DNA from: Leptotrichia hofstadii
Lineage (GTDB): Bacteria > Fusobacteriota > Fusobacteriia > Fusobacteriales > Leptotrichiaceae
DNA length: 34,135 bases
Assembly (NCBI RefSeq): GCF_007990525.1
Contig: NZ_AP019824.1
Coordinates: forward strand, 1-34,135
Reading direction: 5' to 3'
The notes beneath the pieces were generated by a model. It had not been told where the DNA came from, searched no databases, and saw nothing but the letters and a program-made list of their open reading frames with translations. A program made the position numbers and the translations under genes. Shown here in pieces: positions 12,801-17,638 of the stretch; the stretch's first letter is position 1; each line of letters starts with the position of its first letter.

Positions 12801-13422
12801 AGCCCTTGCTCCGGAAACGGGGGGAACAACCACGTTAGCAATAATTCCTGCGGAAGCAGTAAGGACATATTCAGCAGGTGTTGCAACTAAAGGTGCTTTT
12901 GGAATTACTGAAAGTTTTATTAAACTTTCAAATCCTAAGAATTCATCTAATTCAGGCAGTAGCACGAACAATAAAAATTCAAATAATGGAAATACTAGCA
13001 GAAGCAGACCTACTTATAAACAATCAGAAAATGATTTGACTAAATCATTAAAAGAAACTTATAAAAATAATCCGGATGTTGAAATATTACCACAAGAAAG
13101 TTACTTGAAAAATGATCCAGTAAAATATGGTACTAAAGGTTCAGTTAGACCAGATAATATGAAATTAAAAAACAATATTCCTGTTGAGAGTTTTGAAATG
13201 AAAAATTATAAACTGCAGAACTATGACAATATGGCTAATACAATAGTTAAACAAGTGGAACAAAGAAGAAAGAATCTTCCGCTGACTGTTACAAAACAAA
13301 ATATTGTGATTGATGCAAGAGGTCAAGGAATTACTTATTCTCAAGAACAAAAAATAATCCAAAAAATAATTGAAAAATCTAATGGAACAATAAAAAAATC
13401 AGATATAACAATATGGAAATAG
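3874..13422 (+). CDS. Giant TpsA exoprotein with C-terminal toxin tip (CdiA/FHA-like)
   Basis: This 3182-residue secreted protein has a signal peptide at residues 1-26 (ending NILA). A TPS/haemagglutination activity domain spans about 27-280, with GVPVVNISTPNGRGVSINEF, a NANPNLG turn and NENGIYLNGAG. A long beta-helix follows, rich in N-S/T-G-x-I units, with four exact-length 103-residue super-repeats at 460-871. Adhesin-type repeats continue to about 2500, then an AGEL-containing segment near 2690, a Lys/Pro/Asn linker, and two 54-residue repeats. The last ~135 residues look like a nuclease tip: D3094 in VRPD, then E3108-M-K3110 in FEMKNY, matching a PD-(D/E)XK layout, followed by IVIDARGQGI. 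It is expected to be exported by the upstream TpsB and deliver its tip to neighbouring cells. The start follows AGGAG (3861-3865). The C-terminal ~1.4 kb is poorer in GC, as expected for swappable toxin ends. Confidence 0.9.
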   Translation: MKEKSKILRKLTAALLLNVFSFNILADGLQVDPNSRYNTSLDRAQNGVPVVNISTPNGRGVSINEFLEYNVGREGQVLNNADNIGRSHLAGIINANPNLGPNQAANLVLLQVNGANRSQIEGYIEALSRQKVNVVLSNENGIYLNGAGTINIKNFIPTTGKVKLKDGDVIGIDVEKGRVIIGANGFDATNTDYVNVIAKAMELQGNLVGSKVDVTLGENTVDSSGTVTSKNGINSVAIDASNLGSMYAGQIKIVSTDKGAGVNSNGLIYSRDTKLEITADGKINVAKIKGNGIEINGTEYAQSELASSDKGININAAKIKLDGETQANEDINLNGNVENKSNIYTGGNLNTLDMINSGNINASGNITAKDFKNSLAAVLSGGSFNVRNLDNSGNIQVSGITDINGKFDNTGALTSVRRISVSGNIGSTGNILTNEDLTAKNTVTSGAIAAKNLRVDNLTNDGKISANGELIAKDVKNTGDILASGRISGSSLVTSGKVQTNETLDIDGLLDNSGTVGASKDITVADNVLNSGEILTNGDFASKNMDTSGTVVSNNLRTGNLKNDGKIVANKDLTAKKVESAGDITVVGKIMADSLKSSGSLRTNEALDINGDFGNDGTIETPKDVTVAGDISNTGKIIAGGNLSGRNAVSAGVIASRNINVDDLKNDGKVTAGENITAKKVTNTGDIAAAGTVSSDDMSTSGTVKANKTVTVAGKLENDGTVETAEDVKVSGNIRNTGRIALNGDLTGKDTVTSGTIASRNVKVDNLSNDGVIVANENLNAKNVSNTGDIVAVGTVSSDDLVTSGNVRSNGKITVSGKLENSGAVETAKNISVAGNIRNDGKIAANEDLTGKNAENNGNIYVKNLEVNNLKNTGKVEGVDLKTDDITNSGDITAIGKISGGNIDNSGKLLANDTIDAKNIKNATTSSKIAAGKGITGERIENSGTFATNGNIKAASSLVNSGTVDGKGIDVAGSEFTNSGKINGENIKANVSSTKNDGFIYSGNDVDLATNTLTNTKEIMAVSNINAANAIVSNSGKIASNNRVLLDGSAIANTGEILSGEIFMRNARKFDNAGTIRGNNVELGVNQDINLAGNLHGQQRLVISGNNITNNGNTTGTGLIEINSNDFTNNKELASDTVIVNGRGEIVNNNMITGNNGKISGRNITNNDLIAFENYLEMNAQGKVQNNKEKAIYGGKALVIKANEIMNDEAEILGGNMDLNAAKITNNVATIQSTGDIVITSSDFQNIGRVKGLGNYEKYFETWDGLKITEQEIRNEWAIHDGYDWGHGKYKDAIDDQKVEFEKFVTKNRNSRFKSYLLTKHEDFFRSILGKDLGYGDEFKTGTAQFPAEELRERLKSNADTEYGKVLAGGNITVNSGNFKNKDSIVSGGGLVNVNATNFENSVTIDASNPIRLRKGYEYLELNVEERGHGYDMTAFHDRQIDTRNFLTGYAAGQPAVIEGAAVRINAPNIIRSPFEDANGEELENGGATGRELISSNSIGIKKGTGSVNGAVQVAGNASLSKLTGSFSGNSQVNGSPNLNSQVSGTFDNVVEIEGNNAGIKDIKSTGVISVNPILASAMFKANMNPSSKYVMETRSSYINLSDYYGSDYFLERVGYSEVWDRARRLGDAYYENQLLTRSIAEKLGTAFINGKSNKKLIQAMMDNASAEGKRLGLKAGQELTQEQINSLNEDIIWYVTKNVNGIEVLAPQVYLSKNTRSSISDDTRNRVGGIDGTYVKTNDFVNSGTKWGNGGVTYVEANTVRNETTTNLLSEISGDQTYINAVGNIENIGGRIKGNEVVALISENGKVVNDTTKRRIGYDNGRYDSSWHDEAASLGEISSNGTTYIKANEYTTTGGVLSTKNMIWDVNSLNANALKLSGEDRNGVNSDNYGRYSQTTHLGAGIVADTTTGRIGDMNLVGSTFAGGDTNGLTISGNVNVESVVNSYENESKRTNKGFLSSDSRYVNAHEEENVAGNLQLNGARIEGNLTGTGSNIVLGENTFVGGKVTTDSRELHNSYYEKNKNKGFNSGISHGRASVGYGKSQNTYDEKSTVNAKSSLQVGDGSVLNRGAEITATNFEYGNIQINNGDVKYDARIDTRDVHTSSKSSGFTISAGINSPIKDRIKQAEQAVKQIKNGDTIGGAMETINVATGTVKDMSGNITRHNGSRATMKDIENGDFKVNNDFYVSGNINAGFKKSKSSTDSHTESAAVTTMRPLNENSSITYNNVNNITYQGTQAQGGTFIYNNVANIQKEAVELRNRYSSESSGFGFGVSAGVGSNGQIKPNSISGNISINGGNQNTAETVYANGNFKNVNEVHNNTGSMTLSGFNQEGGKVTGNIGKLVVESRQNTSTTTGSSSGIGLGISANGVPSSVNVNGSRTNGSRAFVDNQSSFIVGEGSNLHVGTLENTGAVIGKQSDNSTTFKIDSYVGKDIQNYDTMTTTGGSMGVSLGGKPRITSVGFNQDNRDKEGITRNTVVGNVEIQNASGDEINRDLGKANEITKDTHRSTNINVEPQVIEYISNPTKFKEDLEVAILEGKATGETILKSIENAVNGRKSSDIGDPERRTINEIKESVIRVKTAPEMNLIATGDLNSEKILKELDISAVEKYDPDNPNLPPKVRARVDKLAQKGEVPGIFYDKITNKIFVDENITDEAVIRAGIAREWKISEDLKTGKGKENDEGQLKATVAGELAYDDMMKRAREGKTGSISTSELDEAVMDVNSEVTADFNNKHVDKFFKGLGDAGKKFKKLDIIGGFKQLGKVANDTTRVLNNDIKTISKGGPAAQKTMKESIGAIKYAVGKIVPKAKKTTAVKKPKSNKPKKTQTTKKPTNSKTSNNKKVDGIKGKIVKGVENIGYFSEGAMLGLVEEVSFGNIVFRDKNGEKIEPNNAYYRNGRSVARTLSELNGATGYFAMGAWFAIAEDASLGVAVFRDKDGKKIEPNNVYYHSGQLVGHSLSTIGGGAGAGGAGAVEVAGIALAPETGGTTTLAIIPAEAVRTYSAGVATKGAFGITESFIKLSNPKNSSNSGSSTNNKNSNNGNTSRSRPTYKQSENDLTKSLKETYKNNPDVEILPQESYLKNDPVKYGTKGSVRPDNMKLKNNIPVESFEMKNYKLQNYDNMANTIVKQVEQRRKNLPLTVTKQNIVIDARGQGITYSQEQKIIQKIIEKSNGTIKKSDITIWK
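5251..6486 (+). repeat. Four tandem 309-bp (103-residue) super-repeats inside tpsA
   Basis: Units start at 5251, 5560, 5869 and 6178. Each encodes 103 residues with no insertions or deletions, beginning NDGK/V-I and containing DLTAKKV-like, T/SG-D-I and LENDGTVET-like segments at fixed positions. A partial unit (about 37 residues) precedes 5251 and a decayed continuation follows 6487. The DNA has diverged between units while the length is strictly kept, which suggests structural constraint on a beta-helix. Confidence 0.9.
12439..12762 (+). repeat. Tandem 54-residue duplication before the toxin tip of tpsA
   Basis: Units 12439-12600 and 12601-12762 encode two 54-residue segments. Both begin GYF, contain VFRDK-G-KIEPNN-YY at the same positions, and end near an LS motif. 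They lie between the Lys-rich linker and the glycine/alanine-rich hydrophobic stretch that precedes the nuclease-like tip. This is where pre-toxin or translocation modules occur in CdiA proteins; the role here is inferred from position only. Confidence 0.85.
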
Positions 13423-13435
13423 AAAGGAAGAAGAA

Positions 13436-14113
13436 ATGGAAGAATTATCAACAAAAGAATATAATGAACTTTATAAGAAATACTTTAAAGAAATTTTTAA
13501 TAAACCAATGAAAGATTTTGGATATAGAAAGAAAGGAATAGGACGATTTTGCAAATTAAATAAAATAGGATTATTTGAATATATAGGTTTTTTTAGATAT
13601 TATCATGAATTAAGAATAGAGTATGCAATAATACCAATATATAGTTACATAATGAAAGATTCTATAGGAAATGGTGCAAAAACGGAATTTGTAGATTTGG
13701 ACGGAGAAGAAAAGATGGAAAAAGGGATGAAAAGTATTTTAGAAGAAATAAAAAACAAAATAATCCCTTGGTTTAAAAAATATGAAGATTTAGATGCTTT
13801 TTTTGAAGAAATAGTAGGAAATGATAAATTATATATAGGAGCAGAAATTTATAGATATTTATTTAGAGCGGCTACTTTTGCAAAGTTTAAAAAATATTCA
13901 AAAATACAGGAAAATATTGATAAAGTAAGAGAAGAATATAATAAATATTCAAAGAGATATGACTTTTATAACGATATATTAAAAGAAGCAGTTACATTAG
14001 AAGAAAAATTAAAAGAAGGAGAAGAAAGCGTAGAAAAATATATTGAAGAAATGGAATATAAATCACTACTGGACTGGAAAATGGAAAAATTATTAAAAAA
14101 TAAAGTTAAATAA
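13436..14113 (+). CDS. Probable immunity protein to the TpsA toxin tip
   Basis: This 225-residue protein has no signal peptide or membrane segment, so it should be cytoplasmic. It starts 13 bp after the tpsA stop with AAAGGAAG as ribosome binding site, as expected for an immunity gene of a contact-dependent inhibition locus. The N-terminal half (KPMKDFGYRKKGIGRFCK, then an IGFFRYY segment) loosely resembles DUF4304-type proteins, which often occur as cytosolic partners. The C-terminal half is a charged helical region rich in Lys and Glu (about residues 150-225). Base composition is as AT-rich as the toxin tip and unlike the body of tpsA, so the tip and this gene probably moved together. The assignment rests mainly on position; the family match is weak. 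Confidence 0.6.
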   Translation: MEELSTKEYNELYKKYFKEIFNKPMKDFGYRKKGIGRFCKLNKIGLFEYIGFFRYYHELRIEYAIIPIYSYIMKDSIGNGAKTEFVDLDGEEKMEKGMKSILEEIKNKIIPWFKKYEDLDAFFEEIVGNDKLYIGAEIYRYLFRAATFAKFKKYSKIQENIDKVREEYNKYSKRYDFYNDILKEAVTLEEKLKEGEESVEKYIEEMEYKSLLDWKMEKLLKNKVK

Positions 14114-14133
14114 AAAATAAAACTAAATTTTTA

Positions 14134-14171
14134 AATAATCGTTGTTGTAAAAGACAGCGGTTATTTTTTTA
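14134..14171 (+). terminator. Rho-independent terminator of the two-partner secretion operon
   Basis: AATAATCGTTGTT and GACAGCGGTTATT pair through a six-base loop with some G-U pairs, followed by a run of T. It lies 20 bases after the immunity gene. Confidence 0.75.
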
Positions 14172-14365
14172 GAATATAAAATTCTTTTTTATTTATTATA
14201 ATTTAGTTTTTTAAAACAACTTTTTACCCAATAAATTTTAGAAAAATATTTATTTAATTTTCTAAATTAGTTCCTTTTTATTATACCATTTTTATATATT
14301 ATCTTTTTATATACCTTTTTAGGTACTCGCAAACACTTATAGTTACTGACTTTGAAGATATTAAA
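14172..14365. other. AT-rich part of origin 1 with the shared 18-bp origin motif
   Basis: No gene is visible. At 14321-14338 lies AGGTACTCGCAAACACTT, whose complement matches motifs next to the other two iteron arrays (24847-24864 and 33613-33630). In all three cases the motif sits on the far side of the iterons from rep and points the same way. The flanking DNA is almost pure A/T, as expected for an unwinding region. An imperfect inverted repeat built on TTTTAGAAAA and TTTTCTAAA lies at about 14236-14267. Confidence 0.55.
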
Positions 14366-14452
14366 AAACTAGGTTTTCAGTAAATAAAGACAAGTAAATC
14401 AGTAGATTTAAAACTAGAAAATCAGTAAATAAAAACTAGGTTTTCAGTAGAG
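14366..14452 (+). repeat. Iteron array of replicon 1 (four 22/23-bp repeats)
   Basis: Units begin at 14366, 14388, 14411 and 14433. The pattern is AAACTAGRWWWTCAGTAAAT, with the second unit more degenerate. Spacing of 22, 23 and 22 bp is about two helical turns, the classic arrangement of Rep_3 binding sites just upstream of rep. This marks a theta-type origin. Confidence 0.85.
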
Positions 14453-14465
14453 TATAAACAAGGAC

Positions 14466-14494
14466 TTGTTATTATTTTTGGTTAATGATATAAT
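14466..14494 (+). promoter_or_regulatory. rep1 promoter
   Basis: TTGTTA (14466-14471) and TATAAT (14489-14494) are 17 bases apart, immediately after the last iteron. Rep bound to the iterons could therefore repress its own promoter. The GGAGG (14504-14508) follows close to the expected transcript start. Confidence 0.75.
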
Positions 14495-14513
14495 AAGAAA
14501 AAAGGAGGTTTTT

Positions 14514-15434
14514 ATGAATGAAGTTGTAAAATATAATAATAATTTTAATAACATAAGTCTTCGTAATTTTAATGCCAATGAACTTGATATTTTAATGGCA
14601 ATTTGCAGCAGAACGAAAGAAAAAGGCGAAGAGGAGATAACTTTTCATTTTGATAAGCTGAAAAAACTCATTAACTATTCTGACAATACATCAGCAACTT
14701 TTGTAAAGGATCTTGAAAGCACTTATGATAAGTTGATTAGTATTAAGCTGAAAGTTGGAGATGAAAGACGCTTTATAAAGTTTGTGCTGTTTACTCGATA
14801 TTCAGTTGATGTAGACGAAAAGACGGTTGAGATAGCAGTTAATAAAGAATTTGCCTGGGTTCTAAATGAATTGAATGTTACTTTTACAGCATTTGAATTA
14901 AAAGAGTTTATCAGTTTAAAATCAAGTTATGCAAAAGAATTTTATCGAAGAATGAAACAGTTTAAGTCTACTGGAAAATGGAACATATCACTCGAAGACT
15001 TTAAAAGAATAATGGATGTTCCTGTAAACTATAGAATGTGTGATATTGATGTTTGGGTTTTAAAGCCAATACAAAAAGAACTTAAAGAAAAGTACGGATT
15101 AAAAATTCAGAAAACGTATAACACAAAAGGAAGAGGACGTCCTGCCGTGTCAGGCTTCATTTTTACATTTCTGAAAGAAGAACCACAGTCCAGAGAAATT
15201 AAGGAAGAGAAAAAAGAAATACGGACACCTGCCGACTTTTTCATTCACAGAAAAGTCAGAATGATGGACGGAGTAACTGGAATGTTTAACACCTTGACAA
15301 TAAAGTCAATAAATGAACAGAAGAATGGAATGGTTGTTGTTAAAATTCAGAATATTGATGATTTTTACGAACAGGATTTTGCTTTTAACAGTATGGAACA
15401 TTTTGAAAATTGGTTTAGGAAATATGTGATATAA
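14514..15434 (+). CDS. Replication initiator, Rep_3 (RepB) family, replicon 1
   Basis: The product has 306 residues from the ATG that follows GGAGG with a five-base gap. A longer frame with an upstream TTG exists, but it would start inside the promoter. The protein is expected to bind the adjacent iterons and open the origin. It shares with the two other initiators in the window the N-terminus VVKYNNNFN, the central LKSSYAKEFYRRMKQFKSTG helix region and the DVWVLKPIQKELKEKYGLKI segment of the second winged helix. It differs from them at the C-terminus: instead of a Lys-rich coiled tail it has a compact segment (about residues 225-306) around FFIHRKVRMMDG and FENWFRKYVI. It therefore represents a different initiator lineage and probably a different incompatibility group. 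Confidence 0.9.
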   Translation: MNEVVKYNNNFNNISLRNFNANELDILMAICSRTKEKGEEEITFHFDKLKKLINYSDNTSATFVKDLESTYDKLISIKLKVGDERRFIKFVLFTRYSVDVDEKTVEIAVNKEFAWVLNELNVTFTAFELKEFISLKSSYAKEFYRRMKQFKSTGKWNISLEDFKRIMDVPVNYRMCDIDVWVLKPIQKELKEKYGLKIQKTYNTKGRGRPAVSGFIFTFLKEEPQSREIKEEKKEIRTPADFFIHRKVRMMDGVTGMFNTLTIKSINEQKNGMVVVKIQNIDDFYEQDFAFNSMEHFENWFRKYVI

Positions 15435-15520
15435 AAAATTCAAAAATGATAAATACTTGCATTTATTTAGATTACAATTTTTTATTACTTTGGTACTTTT
15501 TGATACGAAAAGTTAATAAC

Positions 15521-15561
15521 AAAAAAGGCTATTTCATAAAATTAACTTTATAAAACAGCCT
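15521..15561 (-). terminator. Terminator of the RelBE-type operon
   Basis: On the minus strand AGGCTGTTTTATAAA pairs with TTTATGAAATAGCCT (G-U pairs included) and is followed by TTTTTTG. It lies just after the toxin stop codon. Confidence 0.75.
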
Positions 15562-15567
15562 CAGTAT

Positions 15568-15840
15568 TTAACTATTATAAATATTTTTTCTATGTCCTAC
15601 TTCTAACGCTAATACTACTAAATTTTCATCTTGGATATTTACAATAACTCTGTAATCTCCTATTCTGTATCTCCATTGTCCTTTTCTATTTGCTTTCAAC
15701 ATTTTTCCTTTACTGCGTGGATCTTCTGCAATATTTTCTAAATAAATTTTTATTCTTTTTTTTACAAATTCATCTAGTTTGCTAAAGTCTTTTACGAAAT
15801 GTGGAGTTGGGATTATTTTATATTTTACAGTTCTTCCCAT
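15568..15840 (-). CDS. RelE/ParE-superfamily toxin
   Basis: The 90-residue basic protein has the typical RelE-fold order. An N-terminal strand and helix (YKIIPTPHFVKDFSKLDE) is followed by a second helix (KKRIKIYLENIAEDPR), then the strand block KGQWRYRIGDYRVIVNIQ and a final strand with LALEVGHRKNIY. The GxYRxRxGDYR-like segment and the C-terminal His-Arg are the conserved catalytic neighbourhood of mRNA-cleaving RelE toxins, so ribosome-dependent mRNA cleavage is likely, though ParE-like gyrase action cannot be excluded. Its start overlaps the end of the antitoxin frame by 16 bp, which implies translational coupling. Confidence 0.88.
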   Translation of the reverse strand: MGRTVKYKIIPTPHFVKDFSKLDEFVKKRIKIYLENIAEDPRSKGKMLKANRKGQWRYRIGDYRVIVNIQDENLVVLALEVGHRKNIYNS

Positions 15841-16040
15841 TTTAAAACTTCTCCTCCATTTTTCAAATAGCTTTCATATTCTGATAATCTTAAATCTGCT
15901 ATTTTGGCATCGTATTCATCTTCTAGTGAGTCAAACACTTTTGATTTTATTAACTCTGACAATGTAACTCCTTCAAATTGCGCCATACTTTGCAAAAATT
16001 TTTTTTCCATATCAGATACTTTTAAACTTATAGAAGCCAT
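15825..16040 (-). CDS. RelB-type antitoxin
   Basis: The 71-residue product starts at the ATG at 16040, eight bases after AAGGAG. An in-frame GTG nine bases further upstream is too close to that ribosome binding site. The N-terminus MASISLKVSDMEKKFLQ and the following helix with VTLSELIKSKVF look like a ribbon-helix-helix DNA-binding domain. The C-terminal acidic part (about 45-71, with YESYLKNGGEVLKWEEL) would wrap the toxin. It would neutralise the RelE-like partner and, with it, repress the operon at the palindrome over the promoter. Confidence 0.85.
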   Translation of the reverse strand: MASISLKVSDMEKKFLQSMAQFEGVTLSELIKSKVFDSLEDEYDAKIADLRLSEYESYLKNGGEVLKWEEL

Positions 16041-16070
16041 AACACTCACTCCTTAATATTTTATTTTTTT

Positions 16071-16108
16071 TGGTAATACCATTATACTACTTTTTAAATT
16101 TTTGTCAA
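16071..16108 (-). promoter_or_regulatory. RelBE-type promoter and operator
   Basis: On the minus strand TTGACA (16103-16108) and TATAAT (16081-16086) are 16 bases apart. Immediately downstream, and touching the -10, is TGGTAATACCA (16071-16081), an inverted repeat with a single central base. It is well placed as the antitoxin's operator. Confidence 0.75.
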
Positions 16109-16180
16109 TAATTTTTACTTCAAATTCATCTGTCATCATAAAAAATATAAAATTATTTTACAGTTAAAAATCTAATTTAC

Positions 16181-16299
16181 AATATAGAACAAGCCTATAT
16201 TAGCCCCATAACAAAAAAATTTTGCATTAGACAAGGATTTGTACCAAAAAACGATTTAACGAACGCTACGGGCTTAATATGACGCAATATGAACTTTGA
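16181..16299 (+). pseudogene. Possible decayed gene tail (GNAT-like?)
   Basis: Conceptual translation gives a protein-like stretch (KKFCIRQGFVPKN). It can be joined by a frame change near 16250 to ERYGLNMTQYEL followed by a stop. The R-Q-G-F turn and the final short strand recall the end of an acetyltransferase fold. There is no start, no ribosome binding site and a frame break, so at most it is a remnant. The identification is weak. Confidence 0.2.
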
Positions 16300-16373
16300 T
16301 TTTTATCATCATCAATTTTATTTTATAATTTCAAGAAATCTTATCCTGATTTTTCTAATATATTTTTTTAATC

Positions 16374-16433
16374 AAAAAAAGAGCTTGTGCAAACATTTTG
16401 GAAGAAAACTCCCAATAATCTGTACATAAGCTC
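16374..16433 (-). terminator. Large minus-strand hairpin with T tract
   Basis: On the minus strand GAGCTTATGTACA pairs with TTTGCACAAGCTC around a loop that contains a smaller stem, and TTTTTTTGATT follows. It looks like a terminator, but no convincing gene lies upstream of it on that strand, so it may end a non-coding or decayed transcript. Confidence 0.5.
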
Positions 16434-16940
16434 AAATATTTTATTTTTTATTCAATTAAATTTTCTTTTGATATTTTAAAATGAGTTGAAGTAAAATTCC
16501 TTAAACTGCCCATCCACTTCCAAAAACTGGGCTCTCATTTTCTACGCTAATCAAATATTACTCCATTTTTTTCAAAAAATCAAGCCTTTTTTATAAAAAT
16601 TTTTCCCAATAAACTTTCCGAAAATTCAAATTTTGGAAAGCACGCTTACAAGTTTCTCAAAAATTAAAAAATTTTAGAAACTTATCGTGATTTTTTCAGC
16701 ACATAAAATTTTGAAAAAGTGGCTTTCGTTTGCACTCAAAAACTCATTTCATTCGTGAAAATAAAGTTACAATTCTTAAATTTAAAGATCATATTTTGCA
16801 TAAATTTCTACAAATTTTGTGCAAAAAAATTCTCATAAAAACAATTTTTAAAGATGAATTTTTATGAATTATCTGCACCTTTATTATAATATTTATCTAC
16901 TATAAAATGTTATATTTTAAAACTGTTATTTATATATATT
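16434..16940. other. Non-coding stretch with several hairpins
   Basis: No supported gene is visible. Inverted repeats are at 16614-16640 (CTTTCC / GGAAAG arms extended by A/T pairs) and 16650-16683 (AAGTTTCT / AGAAACTT arms extended by A/T pairs). A 20-codon minus-strand frame starting MRAQFLEVDG near 16530 has no ribosome binding site. Confidence 0.4.
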
Positions 16941-16943
16941 TGT

Positions 16944-16972
16944 TTGAATGGCTTTCCAAAAAATGGTATAAT
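16944..16972 (+). promoter_or_regulatory. Promoter of the small membrane toxin mRNA
   Basis: TTGAAT (16944-16949), 17 bases, TATAAT (16967-16972). The expected transcript start near 16979 leaves a leader of about 29 bases that contains the hairpin masking the ribosome binding site. Confidence 0.8.
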
Positions 16973-17007
16973 CTGAGCAATCCTTGATGAAAGGAGGTTA
17001 TACACTT

Positions 17008-17088
17008 ATGGATAAGTTATGGATAAAAATCTTAATCATAATTGCTTTACAGATAGCAATTATTTTAATCGAAGAATTTTGGAAGTAA
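17008..17088 (+). CDS. Small hydrophobic membrane peptide, Fst-like type I toxin candidate
   Basis: This 26-residue peptide begins MDKLW. A run of Ile/Leu/Ala with one Gln spans residues about 6-21 and forms one membrane helix, and it ends with a charged and aromatic tail EEFWK. The size and layout match Fst/Ldr-type toxins, which insert in the inner membrane. Ribosome binding site GGAGG is at 16993-16997, ten bases upstream. The leader folds TCCTT (16981-16985) onto AAGGA (16991-16995), which would hide that site. The gene has its own promoter and a strong terminator, so it is an independent transcript. The surrounding antisense promoter and direct repeats make the toxin reading much stronger than the peptide alone would. 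No sequence identity to a named toxin is claimed. Confidence 0.72.
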   Translation: MDKLWIKILIIIALQIAIILIEEFWK

Positions 17089-17091
17089 CGG

Positions 17092-17122
17092 AAAAAGGAG
17101 AGTTAGCGGCTCTCCTTTTTTT
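17092..17122. terminator. Bidirectional terminator shared by toxin mRNA and antisense RNA
   Basis: GGAGAG and CTCTCC form the stem around a seven-base loop, with A runs on the left and seven T on the right. It gives a T tract on both strands and lies between the convergent promoters. Confidence 0.85.
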
Positions 17123-17155
17123 ATACACTTATGGTCTTTATTCTACAGTACTGTT
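17092..17155 (-). ncRNA. Predicted antisense RNA antitoxin (about 64 nt)
   Basis: A minus-strand promoter, TTGATT (17185-17190), 17 bases, TATAAT (17162-17167), points toward the toxin gene. A transcript starting near 17155 and ending at the shared terminator would be about 64 nt. It contains the complement of the 17121-17134 repeat copy plus the terminator hairpin, giving two contact sites with the toxin mRNA. This is the size and layout of RNA II of the pAD1 par locus. It is predicted from sequence only. Confidence 0.65.
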
Positions 17156-17261
17156 GCGTTAATTATAACATTTTGACTAAAAAAAATCAATGATTTAACA
17201 TTAATAATTTTGATTGTAAATTAAAATTTAAGTCTAAAAATTTGTTACTCTGTTTTAATAG

Positions 17262-17432
17262 TTACTCTTCATTTTCAATCAGCTTTTCAAATTCCCTAGC
17301 TGTTTCAGTTCTCTCAATTCTCTTAACAACTTCGTCATCAAATTCAATTTCAATGTCAAAAATATCCCTGTCATATTCAAGATTATTTTCCTCATCATCC
17401 ACATTTTCATCTTCAAAAAATTCATCAGTCAT
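17262..17432 (-). CDS. Small very acidic protein of unknown function
   Basis: The product has 56 residues from the ATG that follows AAAGGA at nine bases; an ATG six codons upstream lacks a ribosome binding site. The protein is dominated by Asp and Glu (DEFFEDENVDDEENN, then FDIEIEFDDEVVKRIE) and ends in a short charged helix. It has no signal peptide or membrane segment. Such acidity could suit a nucleic-acid-mimicking or toxin-binding partner, and a PemK-like toxin gene lies upstream on the same strand. However, a terminator hairpin separates the two, so the pairing is only a possibility. I do not recognise a family. Confidence 0.5.
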   Translation of the reverse strand: MTDEFFEDENVDDEENNLEYDRDIFDIEIEFDDEVVKRIERTETAREFEKLIENEE

Positions 17433-17506
17433 AATTGAAATTCCTTTCATTTTAATTTTTAATCAAGATACTTGTATTTTCAGTTATAACATCATTTTCC
17501 AAAAGT

Positions 17507-17539
17507 AAAAAGGAGCAGAAACAACTACTCCTTTTTTTA
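17507..17539 (-). terminator. Terminator after the PemK-like gene
   Basis: GGAG-x-AG and CT-x-CTCC arms pair within long A/T extensions, leaving T tracts on both strands. On the minus strand it overlaps the stop codon of the 33-residue ORF and would end the PemK-like transcript. Confidence 0.7.
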
Positions 17540-17638
17540 ACTCAGGCGTATAGCCCAAAAATCAATTAACTCAGGTGCTAAGACCCATTTATTTTCTTTT
17601 TCTAAAATTATTTTAACACCTTTTTGAATTTTTTTCAA
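17537..17638 (-). CDS. Tiny ORF overlapping the end of the PemK-like gene
   Basis: This 33-codon frame starts at a TTG that overlaps the stop of the preceding gene (TTGA), which would allow termination-reinitiation. The product begins KKIQKGVKIILEKENKW and ends APELIDFWAIRLS, with a basic, then aromatic character. The frame runs cleanly to a stop in the terminator stem. It could be a translationally coupled small partner, or the displaced former C-terminus of the upstream protein after a frameshift. Codons alone cannot decide this. Confidence 0.35.
   Translation of the reverse strand: MKKIQKGVKIILEKENKWVLAPELIDFWAIRLS

Larger units (their letters stand above)
16998..17134 (+). repeat. 14-bp direct repeat pair bracketing the small toxin gene
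   Basis: TTATACACTTATGG occurs at 16998-17011, where it contains the toxin start codon, and again at 17121-17134, just past the terminator. The second copy lies inside the predicted antisense RNA. That RNA therefore carries a perfect 14-base complement to the toxin translation start, as with the DRa/DRb repeats of the pAD1 par locus. Confidence 0.85.

Noticed and set aside
14466-14513. Upstream TTG start extending rep1 by 16 residues
   Set aside because: It would start inside the -35 element. The ATG at 14514 has GGAGG at the right distance and aligns with the starts of the other two initiators.
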